Source: Phaeotremella fagi
Taxonomy: Eukaryota > Basidiomycota > Tremellomycetes > Tremellales > Phaeotremellaceae
NCBI GenBank assembly: GCA_001599715.1
Contig: BCHU01000004.1
Coordinates: 1,302,001 to 1,366,000, forward strand
Reading direction: 5' to 3'
DNA length: 64,000 nt
In this document: one piece after another, positions 12,468-23,383 of the stretch
Position numbering within the stretch: position 1 is the stretch's first letter
How the letters are laid out: the number at the start of each line of letters is the position of its first letter
Notes under the pieces: model-generated
Databases searched by the model: none
What the model saw: the letters and a program-made list of their open reading frames with translations, nothing else
What the model was told of the DNA's origin: nothing
Made by a program: the position numbers and the translations under genes

Positions 12468-12485
12468 TGCAGCGGAGTGATTGCA
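12468..12485 (+). promoter_or_regulatory. Family A 3' element, copy 1
   Basis: The 18-base sequence ATGCAGCGGAGTGATTGC lies 104 bases after the stop of the first family A gene, after an A-rich stretch. It recurs after both other copies (13547, 14638) at 130-140 bases after the coding end. It is better conserved than the surrounding 3' sequence, suggesting a function in the mRNA or in 3' end formation. Confidence 0.65.
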
Positions 12486-12810
12486 CATGATTTGATAGTC
12501 CGACATTCCCATTGATACTGTCATACATCAGTTCAAGTTACCTAATACATGTCAATCGAGTTTCGTCAGTCTGACACAGTTGGGGGCAAGAAAAGGAAAA
12601 ATGGTTGATACAAAGGTTCTCATTCACGCATTATCCTACGCGTTCTAGAAAGGACCTTCCTTGCAACGTCGAGCTTGCTCCTCATAAGTGACATCATGGA
12701 TGTCCATTGTTATCATGGAGTCGTTTCATAAAGTCTGGCACAAAAGATCGATGGCCTTCTACCCTTTTTACATTCATACTTAAACAACGATGTCTCGAGT
12801 CAACTTTCTC

Positions 12811-12837
12811 TTTCTTCCCCATCATCTTTTCGCCACC
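12811..12837 (+). promoter_or_regulatory. Family A leader element, copy 2
   Basis: Second copy of the pyrimidine-rich element (TTTCTTCCCCATCATCTTTT then CGCCACC), about 65 bases before the ATG at 12902. Nearly identical to copy 1 at 11570. Confidence 0.6.
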
Positions 12838-12901
12838 AAATTCGACTAACAATCGCAGAATCTTCCTCCCATCGACATCAACTCAACAAATACTCATCAA
12901 C

Positions 12902-13407
12902 ATGGCTGATAGCACTACCCAAGATACTCAATCGACCTACATCCACTCCGATGCGCCGGATGAGATTCTCAATACCATGGGTTGGGAGAAAGATTCAAAA
13001 CTCTACGAGAAGTTGAGCGAAATTATCCAAATACAAAAAGCATTCGATTATCCAAGTCTGTCTCACGTCATCGTCAGGTCAGACAATCCTTCTGTATTCA
13101 TGTCCGGAGTCCTTTCCACTTGCAACGTCGAGGTATATGCAATTGATGTGGTTGTTGGTTCCTCCAAAAATCGTATTGGTCGAATAGAACTGGCAGGTAT
13201 CGCTCCGTCTCCCTCGGAACTCACCGATACTCTCTTCAAAGCTGTTACTGTACGTCCTTCAGTCAACAAACCATCAAAGGCATGAACGCGGCAGAGAGTA
13301 AGAAAACCATCGACACGTTTAACGATTGGTTAGGCGATTATAGCGTTATCGACGATACGGTTGAGTGGATTGTCGAAGCTTCGAAGAAACTTGAATACTC
13401 CAAGTAG
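12902..13407 (+). pseudogene. Family A unknown protein 2, frameshifted
   Basis: Second tandem copy. The frame opens at MADSTTQDTQSTY and reads through the shared central motif (IVRSDNPSVFMSGVL) but stops at 13283-13285 after 127 residues. The conserved C-terminal region is still present in another frame: from about 13258 it reads FSQQTIKGMNAAE, then WLGDYSVIDDTVEWIVEASK, and ends at the stop at 13405-13407. Compared codon by codon with copy 3 (FSQKGVDGLNGVE), copy 2 lacks 7 bases between the GCT at 13241 and the TTC at 13258, which explains the shift. No GT-AG intron I can find restores the frame. It is therefore either a young pseudogene or a truncated product lacking the C-terminal motif. 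Confidence 0.72.
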
Positions 13408-13546
13408 AACGAACTAACGTGGGAGCGATGAAGATTGAGGAAAGCGTAGAAGGAAAATGGAGAGTAGAAGTTGATGCTGTAATACAAAACCAAAAAAAAA
13501 AAAACATATAAAAAAAGAGTTAGTAGTAGTTACATTTAGTTTTACC

Positions 13547-13564
13547 ATGCAGCGGAGTGATTGC
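13547..13564 (+). promoter_or_regulatory. Family A 3' element, copy 2
   Basis: Exact copy of ATGCAGCGGAGTGATTGC, about 140 bases after the ancestral stop of the frameshifted second gene and after a run of A. Here the flanks ATGCA and TGCAT can pair around a ten-base loop. Confidence 0.65.
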
Positions 13565-13907
13565 ATATGAGACTGATCCAAAAAGCTACAATATTGGCAC
13601 AACATGCTATCCACCAGAAGCATTAGTTATCAATATAATCAAAAGTCATACGTCATGGCCTAGAATCCTTTCTGTCAATAATCTCCTTGTAAAGAATGAA
13701 AAGGGGATATGAAACTGAACTTTCTGTTATGATGTAGTTTGCTGGACAGATGCAAAATGAGAAACGTTTTAGTGATTTTATCTGTTCATCCTCACATGCC
13801 TCCTTTGATGATGGGCCTTTTTTTTCAAAAAATTAAGAACAAAAGATGTAGCACTCGGCTCGATTTTTTGGTCATAATATAATAGATTGCTCTCATTCAA
13901 AATTTTG

Positions 13908-13934
13908 TTTCTTCCCCACCATCCTTTTGCCACC
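13908..13934 (+). promoter_or_regulatory. Family A leader element, copy 3
   Basis: Third copy of the pyrimidine-rich element (TTTCTTCCCCACCATCCTTT, then TGCCACC), about 72 bases before the ATG at 14006. Confidence 0.6.
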
Positions 13935-14005
13935 AAGAATTCAAAGACATTTATACAAATTTTATACACGCATCAACAACCAAATCGACAAAGAGTTTCA
14001 TCAAC

Positions 14006-14506
14006 ATGGCTGATAACACTACCAAAGATACTTCTTCTTCCTACACCATTTCCAACACTCCTGAAGAGGCTCTCACCTCTATGGGTTGGGAGGAGGATTC
14101 GAAAATCTACCAAGAGTTGAAGAACCTCTTTCAAATTCGATACGATAGATCGTTAACTCAAATCATCACAAAGCCCAACAACACTTCTGCGTTCATCTAC
14201 GCTAACGTCAAAAGTTTGGGAGAGGATTTTAGTTGGCTTCCGGGCTCGGATGTTGTCATAGTCGTCAGTCCCTCAAAAGATCAACATGCAGCTATCCGCT
14301 TAGGCTCCATCCTTTATGACGGCAATGTCTTGTCAGTCACCAAAGCTATCCTCGACAAGACACTTTCGTTCAGTCAAAAAGGTGTAGATGGATTGAATGG
14401 TGTGGAGACCAAAAAATCTTTCGATATCCTTACCGATCTGTTGGGCGATTATAAGATTATCGACGATCTCGTCGAGTGGATGTACACTGCTAAGAGCCAA
14501 GTCTAG
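14006..14506 (+). CDS. Family A unknown protein 3 (intact)
   Basis: A 166-residue soluble protein of unknown function, the most compact intact member of the tandem trio. It starts MADNTTKDTSSSY, carries the MGWEEDSKIYQELKNLFQI helix shared with copy 2 (MGWEKDSKLYEKL), the central motif ITKPNNTSAFIYANV, a hydrophobic strand pair (GSDVVIVVSPSKD), and the C-terminal motif LLGDYKIIDDLVEWM. No introns, signal peptide or membrane segment. The three copies plus their leaders and 3' elements look like tandem duplication of a roughly 1.1 kb unit. Confidence 0.72.
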   Translation: MADNTTKDTSSSYTISNTPEEALTSMGWEEDSKIYQELKNLFQIRYDRSLTQIITKPNNTSAFIYANVKSLGEDFSWLPGSDVVIVVSPSKDQHAAIRLGSILYDGNVLSVTKAILDKTLSFSQKGVDGLNGVETKKSFDILTDLLGDYKIIDDLVEWMYTAKSQV

Positions 14507-14637
14507 AATTCCCCGCTGAATTATGTATCAAGGGAGCGTTGAGGGGGATCAGGCCAAAGGAGAGATGATATTGCGAATGGAAAATTAGAAAACAACAACA
14601 AAAAAACGAGAGGAAAAGTCAGTAGTTAATTTTTAAG

Positions 14638-14655
14638 ATGCAGCGGAGTGATAGC
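14638..14655 (+). promoter_or_regulatory. Family A 3' element, copy 3
   Basis: ATGCAGCGGAGTGATAGC, one mismatch from the other two copies, 132 bases after the stop at 14506 and again preceded by an A-rich stretch. Confidence 0.62.
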
Positions 14656-14851
14656 CCATACTTCTACTTTGCTTGATCAGTTGAACAGTGCGTGTTGTCG
14701 GATAAGTACTCGTACTTGTCACGAAGGATTGTTTGCCATCTTCAATCTGCCACGATCAGATTCAACGACAGTTTCCGTTGGAACACAATTACAGTACCAT
14801 ACTGATTCTTGAGCAACTCCAATTCACAGACGTTAAAATCCAGCTACAATA

Positions 14852-15688
14852 ATGGATCAAAAAACATCAGACCCCTACCCAACCCAACCATATCCAAAAG
14901 AATCATTCCCCCCAAGATTCCCTTACCCAAAAACCTCCTTACTCCCCCAAGACCCAACCCCAGATACCCAATTCTACACCGATCCGAAACTAGTACATCA
15001 CATCGACGAAAACGCTATCCACCATCTCCAACAATACTATGATTCCATCTCACCAACCGGAAAAATTCTTGATCTATGTTCATCTTGGGTTTCACATCTT
15101 TCGTCTTCCAAGGATAGGAGGGTGATTGGATTAGGTATGAATTCGGTGGAGTTGGCTGAAAATCCGGTTTTGGAGGGTTGGCTCGTTCATGATTTAAATC
15201 GATTCCCTGATTTTCAGGAATCTATCAGAAAGGACATAAAACCTGGAAAAGCTTTTAGAGGGGTTGTCGATGGTGAAGATAAATTTGACGCAACGATTTG
15301 TACGGTTTCGATTGATTATTTGGTTCATCCCCTAGAGATCCTGACTGTGATTTGGTGTTTGATGAAACCAAACTCTTATGTTCATTTAGCTATTTCTGAA
15401 AGATGTTTCCCAACCAAGGTGAGTAATTTATATCCTTTTCTGATAGTATCTGATTTTTTGTCACAGGTCGTTAAACCATGGTTAAGTCTTTCAAGTAGAC
15501 GTCGATTAGATTTAGTAGCTTCATATTTTCAATTCGCTGGGACGTCTTATCTCAACGATTCTCAAGAATCTGCGTTCCAACCTGGACAACTGTACGATAA
15601 CATCGAACGTATAGATTTAGTTCAACCTTCCATGGGACCTAGGGATCCTCTGTACATAATACGAGCTAGAACAAGAGCTTTGTCCTAA
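14852..15688 (+). CDS. SAM-dependent methyltransferase-like protein
   Basis: The fold of a class I methyltransferase is suggested by GKILDLCSSWVSHL (motif I region), VIGLGMNSVELAENP (strand 2), and FDATICTVSIDYLVHPLEIL (strand 4 and following helix). Motif I lacks the usual GxG, so cofactor binding should be checked. The long Pro-rich N-terminus (about 45 residues) is unusual. The frame is open throughout, but bases 15420-15467 form a good 48-nt intron (GTGAGT donor, CTGAT branch-like site, CACAG acceptor). Removing it keeps the frame and joins CFPTK to VVKPWLSLSS, a continuous helix, so the mature protein is probably 262 rather than 278 residues. The methyl acceptor is unknown. Confidence 0.68.
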   Translation: MDQKTSDPYPTQPYPKESFPPRFPYPKTSLLPQDPTPDTQFYTDPKLVHHIDENAIHHLQQYYDSISPTGKILDLCSSWVSHLSSSKDRRVIGLGMNSVELAENPVLEGWLVHDLNRFPDFQESIRKDIKPGKAFRGVVDGEDKFDATICTVSIDYLVHPLEILTVIWCLMKPNSYVHLAISERCFPTKVSNLYPFLIVSDFLSQVVKPWLSLSSRRRLDLVASYFQFAGTSYLNDSQESAFQPGQLYDNIERIDLVQPSMGPRDPLYIIRARTRALS

Positions 15689-15925
15689 GTAGCTAGCTGG
15701 TAGATTGTAAAAATCGTATAATTGATGCATAGAACTGAAAAAAGAAAAGAAATAAACAAAATCGTAAATTCGAATAAAATAATAAATCAATCCAGAAGAA
15801 AAGGTTGTTTTTTTGCTTGATAAAAAATAGGAAATTGGAGTCTAAATTTGTAGAATTTCGTTACGGCGTAACACCTCATATTCAGATCGTGTTAATGGTA
15901 GGCCAGCCCACAGAGGAGTAGGAGT

Positions 15926-17801
15926 TTACAACAACAAATCATCGAATCCACCGCCACCACTGGATTTAGCAGGGGGAGTTGAAGATGAAGGAGCACCCCA
16001 AAGTTTATTCATCGCTTTCTCTTGTTCGAGATCTTTGATCGTTTTACCGCCAGCAGCGCCATTAGCGGGTTTGGCACTGGTATTAACAGATAAAGATGAT
16101 AGTTGAGACGCGAAGAGGTCGTCGAAAGTCGAAGTAGCTTTGGCAGGTGGGGAAACTACTGTTGGAGATTGACGAGGTGCGTTAGAGATTGGTGGGGAAG
16201 TTAGACCACCGTAGTTTGGAGTTGAGAAGGAGGTTTGTCGGGGTTGGACGGGGAGGGAGATTGACGGTTGTCTTGGGGGTTGGGATGGGGCTGATTCGAG
16301 GAGATCGAATATGTTGTTGTTCTTTGGTGCTTGGGATTGAATAGGAGCTGCGGCAGGAGCTGATGGCGCTTGTTGGAAATCATCAAAGTCGTCTGTAGAA
16401 TCTAATCAGTCAACGTTAGGATCAGAAAAGAGAAGTCGAACGTACCATCAGCAGCGGCAGCTGGAGCTGCGACGGGAGCAGCCACGACATCGTCATCATC
16501 ACCGAAATCGAACAAATTGACTTCTTTGGGTTTCTTGACTGGTTTAACCGGTTCCTTGGCAACTGGTTTAGGTGGTCTGGATGAAGCTGCGTTTCCGCGA
16601 CTGGAAGAACTAGCACCAGTTCGACGTGGTGGCTGATCTTGATCGAAATCGTCGGCTCCTTCGTATTCATCGAAAGATCCACGGGGGGCAGCAGCAACAT
16701 CACGGAAGGTGGAACCTCGAGGACGGTAATCTGTGAGATGGTTAGTGAATGATCGTTAGAAATTTGACATTTCGCTAAGGATAGAACACATCTCACTCAC
16801 CCTCGTCCTCGGCGAAACCACCACTGCCTACTCTAGCACCACCAACAGTCTCACTTCCAAATCCACCGTATCGTCCACCGCTAGCACCACTGAAACTCAA
16901 ACCGTCGTTACCAGTTCCTTGATATTTATTACGGTTGGCTTTGGCTTTACGACGTTCGGTACGAATTTTATCGACATCGCCTAAGAGGGCGACGATTTCT
17001 TGAGCTCTGTTTCGAACTGAGAAATGTCAGCTAATGTTTTCTTCTCAAAGTTTTACGTTAGCTTACCATTGATACCTTGATCTTTACCCTTTTCATCGAT
17101 GTAATGGAAACTTCTTAACATTTTGATGGTCGACACGTGAGCTCTGGCATCGTCAACGACACGTTCGGATCCATGTTTGACCAAGTATTCGAGTAGGGTC
17201 AAAGCCTTTACAAGGCATTAATAAACGTTTCTGTAATCGATATTGGGTAAATCTGCTTACTTTGTATATTTGACGCCATTCACGGGCTTCCTTCCTGTGA
17301 TAGTGTCAGTTGACGTCCAATTGTCACGGTATTTACACAACTTACTCCATGAATCGAGCATAAATCGTTGGCATGATCTCGTTAAAATGGGAACTACAAA
17401 GGCAAGATATCAGCTGTAGCCAAGACCATAAAAAAGGTTCCCACTAATTGTTCGTGCTGTAGACAGATGAGTTAGTACAGTTTCATGGGAACGATAAACA
17501 ACAACTCACGCAGCTGCGATATCCTGCATCAAAGTAGATGAAGCACCCCTAAGTTATCGATCAGTATCGACCACGCCATTCGCGACTGTACATACCAAGC
17601 ATCATCGTTGGTAGCTTCTCTAACTTTCGCTTCCATTTCCGATACGTTGAGTACCATATTCTTAGCTTGGGTATAATACGATTTGATATCGTACATGGTA
17701 ATTTGTGATGCCTGTTTGGCGAGATCTGTCTGGGTGTTAACGAAAGCGCGTAGGGTGAATGAGGTGTCGAGATTTGGATACTCACTTTCGATGGTCTCCA
17801 T
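15926..17801 (-). CDS. ENT3: Ent3-like epsin, ENTH domain clathrin adaptor
   Basis: Adaptor that links phosphoinositide-rich trans-Golgi/endosomal membranes to clathrin. The ENTH domain occupies the first 150 residues: TMYDIKSYYTQAKNMVLNVS, then EMEAKVREATNDDAWGASST, then EWRQIYKALTLLEYLVKHGS. The C-terminal half is disordered and rich in Pro, Ala and Ser, with acidic DDFD, NLFDF and FDDLL type segments that fit adaptor/clathrin binding, and the protein ends GGGGFDDLLL. Several introns interrupt the ENTH region. At the 5' end, 60 bases after codon 5 can be read through, but they have a GTGAGT donor and an ACAG acceptor. Splicing gives METIENLAKQASQITMYD, a far better ENTH start than the unspliced reading. 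Its start faces TFIIF-beta across 252 bp. Confidence 0.9.
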
Positions 17802-18053
17802 TTTAGATTAGTTTTTACTTTTGATATCTTCTTCTTGAAGGGTTTGGAGGTACTATCCACGTCACCTTTGTAAGGTTGGGTATAGTTGAAGAAAGAATAA
17901 GATGAAATGAAATGAGATTGAATTGAATTCAACTGAAGGAGGTGGTGACAATGGCTGAGCATTTCCCTTGTGAACTTCGGCACACTGTTAGCCGGAGACA
18001 CTTAAAGATCTAGTAGGACTTCTGGTGTTCATCTTCGTCATCTATCACAAACA
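17802..18053. promoter_or_regulatory. Bidirectional promoter region ENT3/TFG2
   Basis: Short divergent intergenic region of 252 bp between two conserved genes, so both promoters and leaders must fit here. No individual site could be identified with confidence. Confidence 0.45.
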
Positions 18054-19535
18054 ATGTCATCCTATACGAACCAAGATATCAAGCCAGACGTAAAACCATC
18101 TGTATCCAATCCTTCAAACATCCCTTCATCCACTGCATCAACTTCGAAATTCGTTTTCCCACAGGATGACGATGAGGAATTATACATTCCAGCTGATTTA
18201 CAGAAGAACACCTGGGCTGTGAAAGTATGCATCGTTTTACCCCTTTCACTCTTGTTGTTCTCAATTTGAAGTTATGATTTAAATGGTACTGAACTGAAGC
18301 TGTGTTTTTCCAGATTCCCCGTTTCCTTTTGGAGAGATGGGAAAGGGTCGAGGAAGCTGGGATTGAATTGGGCACTTTGGTGATTGAGACTACGTGTGTA
18401 TCTTTTCTGTTCTACAAGCGACAAACGTCCTTCTAGCATACGATCATGGAAGGGAAAGAATGACTGATGAGCATAATGTCACTCAGTGATGATGGAAAAC
18501 CACCAAAATTAACATTGAAACTACCAACATCTTCACCAACTCCCTCTCCATCTTCAACACCTACCATCAAAGATGAATCAAACAAACGAGCTCGATACGA
18601 TACATCCAACATACCTGATGAATTTGAGTTCGTCATGCCACCCGATCAAGTGAAAAACACTTTTGTTTTCGTTGAGAATGAAAGACCTTGGAGTGGGGTT
18701 GGGAATACTTCTTCTAATGGGATAACTGTCAAGGGAGAAGTTGGACCTTCGGGAGGTGTGACTTTTGGGAAGAGGAAAAGGGAGCGGGGTGGGTTGCAGT
18801 TGTTTCTTGAGATCGGGTGATAGGGATTGACGGTGTTTTTAGCTCATCCTAAACTCGTTTCGGCCGTTGCTCATGAATGTACGATTCGACCTATTCATTC
18901 TGCGAAATATAATAGGGTTTTGGAACGACGTCGTTTGGAATCTGAACAGTCGAAGAGGTAAGGGAAAAGCGAGGGCTGAAGATCATGTTCATTAATCACG
19001 TATCATAGACCTATCATTCAACTTGACAACACCAACACCAGTCAAGGAAGGTTAAACCAATTGGCAAGTGGTTATGCCAACGCTACAAGTTCATTCGGTT
19101 CAAGCATGCTAGTAAGTCTTTGATCCTTCCTTTGTAAAAAAATTGTTCATTAACTCCACTCTTCAGAATGGAAAATCGAAAACTGGCAATGAACGTAACG
19201 CCAGACTAGAACGCAGCGAATTGATCGATAGGATATTCCAATTATTCACAGAAAAACGATATTGGGGTATACCGTCATTACGCAAAACGCTTAATCAACC
19301 TGATCAATATCTACGAGAGATACTCAAAGAAGTCGCCGTGATGGTCAATGAAGGGATGTACGCGAACATGTGGGAATTGAAAGAGGAATGGAGAAAATCT
19401 GGGTCGAACTCGAATAACAAGGATGGGAAAGTTGAAGGTGTGGGTGAGGTTAAAGGTGAATTTGAGGGGATGGAGGAGTTTGAGGATGATGAAGAGGACT
19501 TTGATGAGGAGGATTTCGAGGAGGTGGTGGGTTAG
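18054..19535 (+). CDS. TFG2: TFIIF beta subunit
   Basis: General transcription factor subunit that binds RNA polymerase II in the pre-initiation complex. The N-terminal dimerisation part starts with LYIPADLQKNTWAVK, joined by an intron to IPRFLLERWERV. The middle segment LTVFLAHPKLVSAVAHECTI RP is characteristic of the family. The C-terminal winged helix is clear (ELIDRIFQLFTEKRYWGIPS, then LREILKEVAVMVNEGMYANM WELKEEW), and the tail is acidic (EDDEEDFDEEDFEE). The exact splice around 18740-18830 is uncertain: a donor just after GPSGG with the acceptor at about 18828 keeps the frame. Other introns lie near 18224-18312, 18395-18485, 18959-19010 and 19112-19168. Confidence 0.9.
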
Positions 19536-19883
19536 AGAGATGACGCCAGGTTTCTTTGTTGGTGGCAGGGAGTGAACATGAAGGATGGGTTAAATCAAAT
19601 CCGTACGCTTTGAACAACTCGCGGCATATCTATGTACGACATACATGACCTTCAGTCTGGATGCAACCAATCCATCGTTTCTTATTCTACGCATAAATCG
19701 AAGCATTTGACTTTGGGGTGCTACATGATCATTAATATATATTATCTAATTTTTGTGGGAAAATGAAGATCACGTGACCCCGATCATAATTTCAGAATTT
19801 CTAACTTTTGCATGATACATTGACATTTCGCATTTTGAACTCTTTACATTGACAGTTGATATCAACAACAACAATAGCAAAGC
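19536..19883. other. Intergenic: TFG2 3' end and UTP12 promoter
   Basis: About 350 bp between two same-strand genes. A/T-rich, no open frame of note; the last bases before the ATG at 19884 are A/C-rich. Nothing else seen. Confidence 0.4.
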
Positions 19884-22800
19884 ATGGTGAAGTCATATAT
19901 GCGACATGGACCAACTCAGGTCAGTGATCAGTCTGATCCAATATCATAAATTCATCAAAAAACATATGATACTTATACTTGAAATCTTTAGGCCTTTGGT
20001 GTCGTCTGTTCACCGACCGCTAATACCTATTATGACGGTAAAAACGCTTATGTAGCTGGATGGGAAGATGTGCTAGTCTGGGATGTGAAGCGTGGTGAAC
20101 TGGTTAGTTTATGGCAACTGTCCAAGCTAATGGTATAGGTATCGATGTGGCATTCAACCTCTTTAACATCACCAATAACCTATATCACACCTGCCCCAAC
20201 TTCATCACCATCCTCATCAACTTCCCCACAAACTTTCGCCGTATCCTACACAGATGGATCAATAAGATTATGGACTTATGATCCTTCACAACCTGAGATC
20301 GAAGCTATCGAGACAGTCACCTTCAACGGACACAAAAAATCAATAACGACGATGAACTGGGATAAAGAAGGTAACAGATTAAGTAGTGGTGGTACCGAAG
20401 GTGAAATCGTCATTTGGGATAGAATCGCCGAAGTCGGTTTGTTCAGATTGAAAGGTCATAGAGGTCCAATAACTTCCATCCATTTCATTCAACATCCAAC
20501 GATGAATTCTACCAGTCATCCTGGTTTTTTGGTTACAACTTCCAAAGACACTTTTTTGAAATTATGGGATTTGAGTACACAGCATTGTGTTCAGACTGTT
20601 GTCGTTGGTCGGGGAGAGGTTTGGAGTTGTGCGGTGAAAGAGGAATTTGGTGATGAGGTCGAGATTGGTTTGGAGGGGGATGAGAATCAGAATGTTGGGG
20701 GTCGATGGGTTTTGGTTACTGGTAGTGGTGATGGTGAAGGCAAAGTTTGGACCATTGAGAAAGAAGCTTTAGTCAATGGAATGAAGGAGAACGAAAAGGG
20801 AGAGGTGGGTCATAGTCGCACTCCAGCTTTCTTAAGATACTGATGCTTATTTTTTAGCTACCAACCCTCATTCAACCACTCTGCAATCTACCACTCGGTT
20901 CATCGACCCAACCAATATCCCAACTCTCATTTCATCCAACGTTACCATTAATCTTTCTCCAAACTTCTGATAGAGCTGTTACGATACTAAGACTTCGAAG
21001 CGAAGAAGAAATCTCAGCTAAACGTGCAAGAAGAAAGAAAAGGGATAGAGAGAAGGGTAAAAAGAAAGGTGAAACTGGGGAGGTTGAGGGTGAGGTTGAG
21101 AACTCTGAAGTCAAATGGGAAGAGAGGGTTACGAGTTGGTGTGTGGTTAGAGCGAATGCTAAAGTTAAATCTTTTGCTTTCCCGGATGAAGAAATTTCAT
21201 CTGCAAAAGGTGGACTAAGTGTATGTCCATCTTAGTGTTCGAAAATTTGTATTGTAACTGAAACGTCTAATAGTTATTACTCTCACTCACCAACAATTCT
21301 ATCGAAACCTACACAATTCCATCTCCGTCTGTTGCAAAGAAATCCAAATCTACAGAAGGGAAGGCAATCGAACCAACCAAAACCCATTCGATAGAGTTAC
21401 CAGGTCATCGATCTGACGTAAGGAGTCTTTGTTTATCATCGGACGATCAAGTCATCGCTTCTGCCAGTAGTGGAACTTTAAAGATCTGGAATACAAGGAC
21501 GACAGCTTGTATAAGGACATTGGAATGTGGTTATGCAATTTGTTCGACTTTCCTACCTGGGGACAGACATGTAAGTGGAGTTTCATGAAGTATTTGAATA
21601 AGACTGAAGGATTTTTATTGACCCCTTATTCTAGGTCGTTGTTGGTACCAAGTCAGGCGAACTTCAACTCTTCGATATCGCCGCTTCATCCCTTTTATCA
21701 ACTTATAAAGCCCATCAAGGACCGGTATGGAGTATCCATGTCCGACCCGATGGGCGTGGTTTAGTCAGTGGTTCAGCAGACAAGGATGTCAAATTCTGGG
21801 ATTTCGAAATGAGAGAGGAAGGGGAAGAGCAAAGGACAGTTAGCAGATTAGGTGTTGAAACTGTCGTACGTTGATTTTCACTTACTTGTTCGCTGTTGAG
21901 ATGTTGATTCTTACTTTGATTTAGTACAAAACTAAGCAACTCGCTTTGGTTCATGTTAGAACACTTAAGATGACGGACGATGTTTTGGCTGTCAAGTATT
22001 CACCTGATGGACGGTATTTGGCCGTAGCGTTGTTGGATTCCACTGTCAAGGTGTTTTTCCAGGATACGCTGAAGTTTTTCCTGTCGTTGTATGGACACAA
22101 GGTGAGTGCATTCGCTGTTGCAACAAAGCGTCATCTGTATCTAACGTTATGTCCTATAGTTACCTGTTCTATCAATCGATATATCATCTGATTCGAAACT
22201 TATCGTGACTTGTTCTGCCGATAAGAATGTTAAAATTTGGGGAATGGATTTCGGTGATTGTCACAAGAGTATTTTCGCACATGAAGAGAGTATCATGCAA
22301 GTTGCTTTTGAGAAAGATAGTCATTATTTCTGGACTGTTGGGAAGGACAAATTGTTGAAATATTGGGATGGAGATAAGGTGTGTCCACACAATGTTAGAC
22401 GAGACGCTGTACTGACTCTTGACTTAGTTTGAACTCATTCAAAAATTCGATGGTCATCATGGTGAAATCTGGGCATTGACTGTCTCGAATAAAGGAGAAT
22501 TCGTTGTTACCGGATCTCACGATAAATCAATTCGAATCTGGGAAAAGACAGAAGAACCGTTATTCCTCGAAGAAGAAAGGGAACGAGAACTGGATGATCT
22601 CTATGATAGCAATCTAGCGGATTCGATGAACAAGCAAGATCGAATCGGTAAACTCGAAGGGGAGAACGATGAAGAAGACGGCGAAGAGACTGAAGAAGTC
22701 AGGAAACAAACCAAAGAGACTTTAATGGCTGGCGAGAAGATCATTGAAGCGTTGGAAATTTCTAATCAAGATTTAGAGGATATCAGGGAATACGAAGCGG

Positions 22801-23383
22801 AGAAATTGAAATTGGAATCTAATCCTGGGATGAACCAATATTTACCTCCTCCTAGTAGGAATCCGGAGTTGATGGCCAAAGGTGATATTAGTGCTCAAGA
22901 GAATGTTTTACGGGTGCTGCAGAAGATTTCGACGGCTTCTATGGAAGACGCTTTGTTGGTTTTACCTTTTAGATTGGTGGTTTCGCTATTAGAGTATTTG
23001 GATTATTTCGCTGAACATGTGAGTTCATTCTCTTCTTCACTTCGTTGTAAAAACCAAAAACTAATATCGTATACTAGAATATCGACATAAACCTAACATC
23101 AAGATTACTTTTCTTCCTAATAAAAACGCATAACAATCAATTGATCTCCAATAAAACCCTTCGAACTAGAATCATCTCACTGAGATACAATCTTCGAAAC
23201 GCTTTACAAGAACAGAGAAATGTTATTGGATACAACGTCGCTGGATTGAAATTCTTGAAGAGTCGATGGGAGAACGAAAAGATCGTTAGTGGATTTGGGG
23301 TTGATGAACTTGATGAAGAGAGTGTTAGGAAACGGATTGAGGAGGGGAAAGGGAAACGTAAGAGGATTGGGGTTAGGGTTTAA
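19884..23383 (+). CDS. UTP12: Utp12 (Dip2/WDR3), U3 snoRNP WD40 protein
   Basis: Component of the UtpB subcomplex of the small-subunit processome, acting in the nucleolus on pre-18S rRNA. It begins [20 protein letters not shown], the conserved Utp12/Dip2 start. Many WD40 blades follow, for example [20 protein letters not shown], then [101 protein letters not shown]. The C-terminal Utp12 helical domain is visible from [20 protein letters not shown] to [20 protein letters not shown]. About ten short introns split the gene. The charged insert [20 protein letters not shown] and the basic tail are usual for the family. Confidence is high. Confidence 0.95.

Noticed and set aside
17529..17801. Unspliced first exon of Ent3 as the true protein start
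   Set aside because: The readthrough residues do not resemble ENTH sequence, while the 60-nt splice gives a typical N-terminus.
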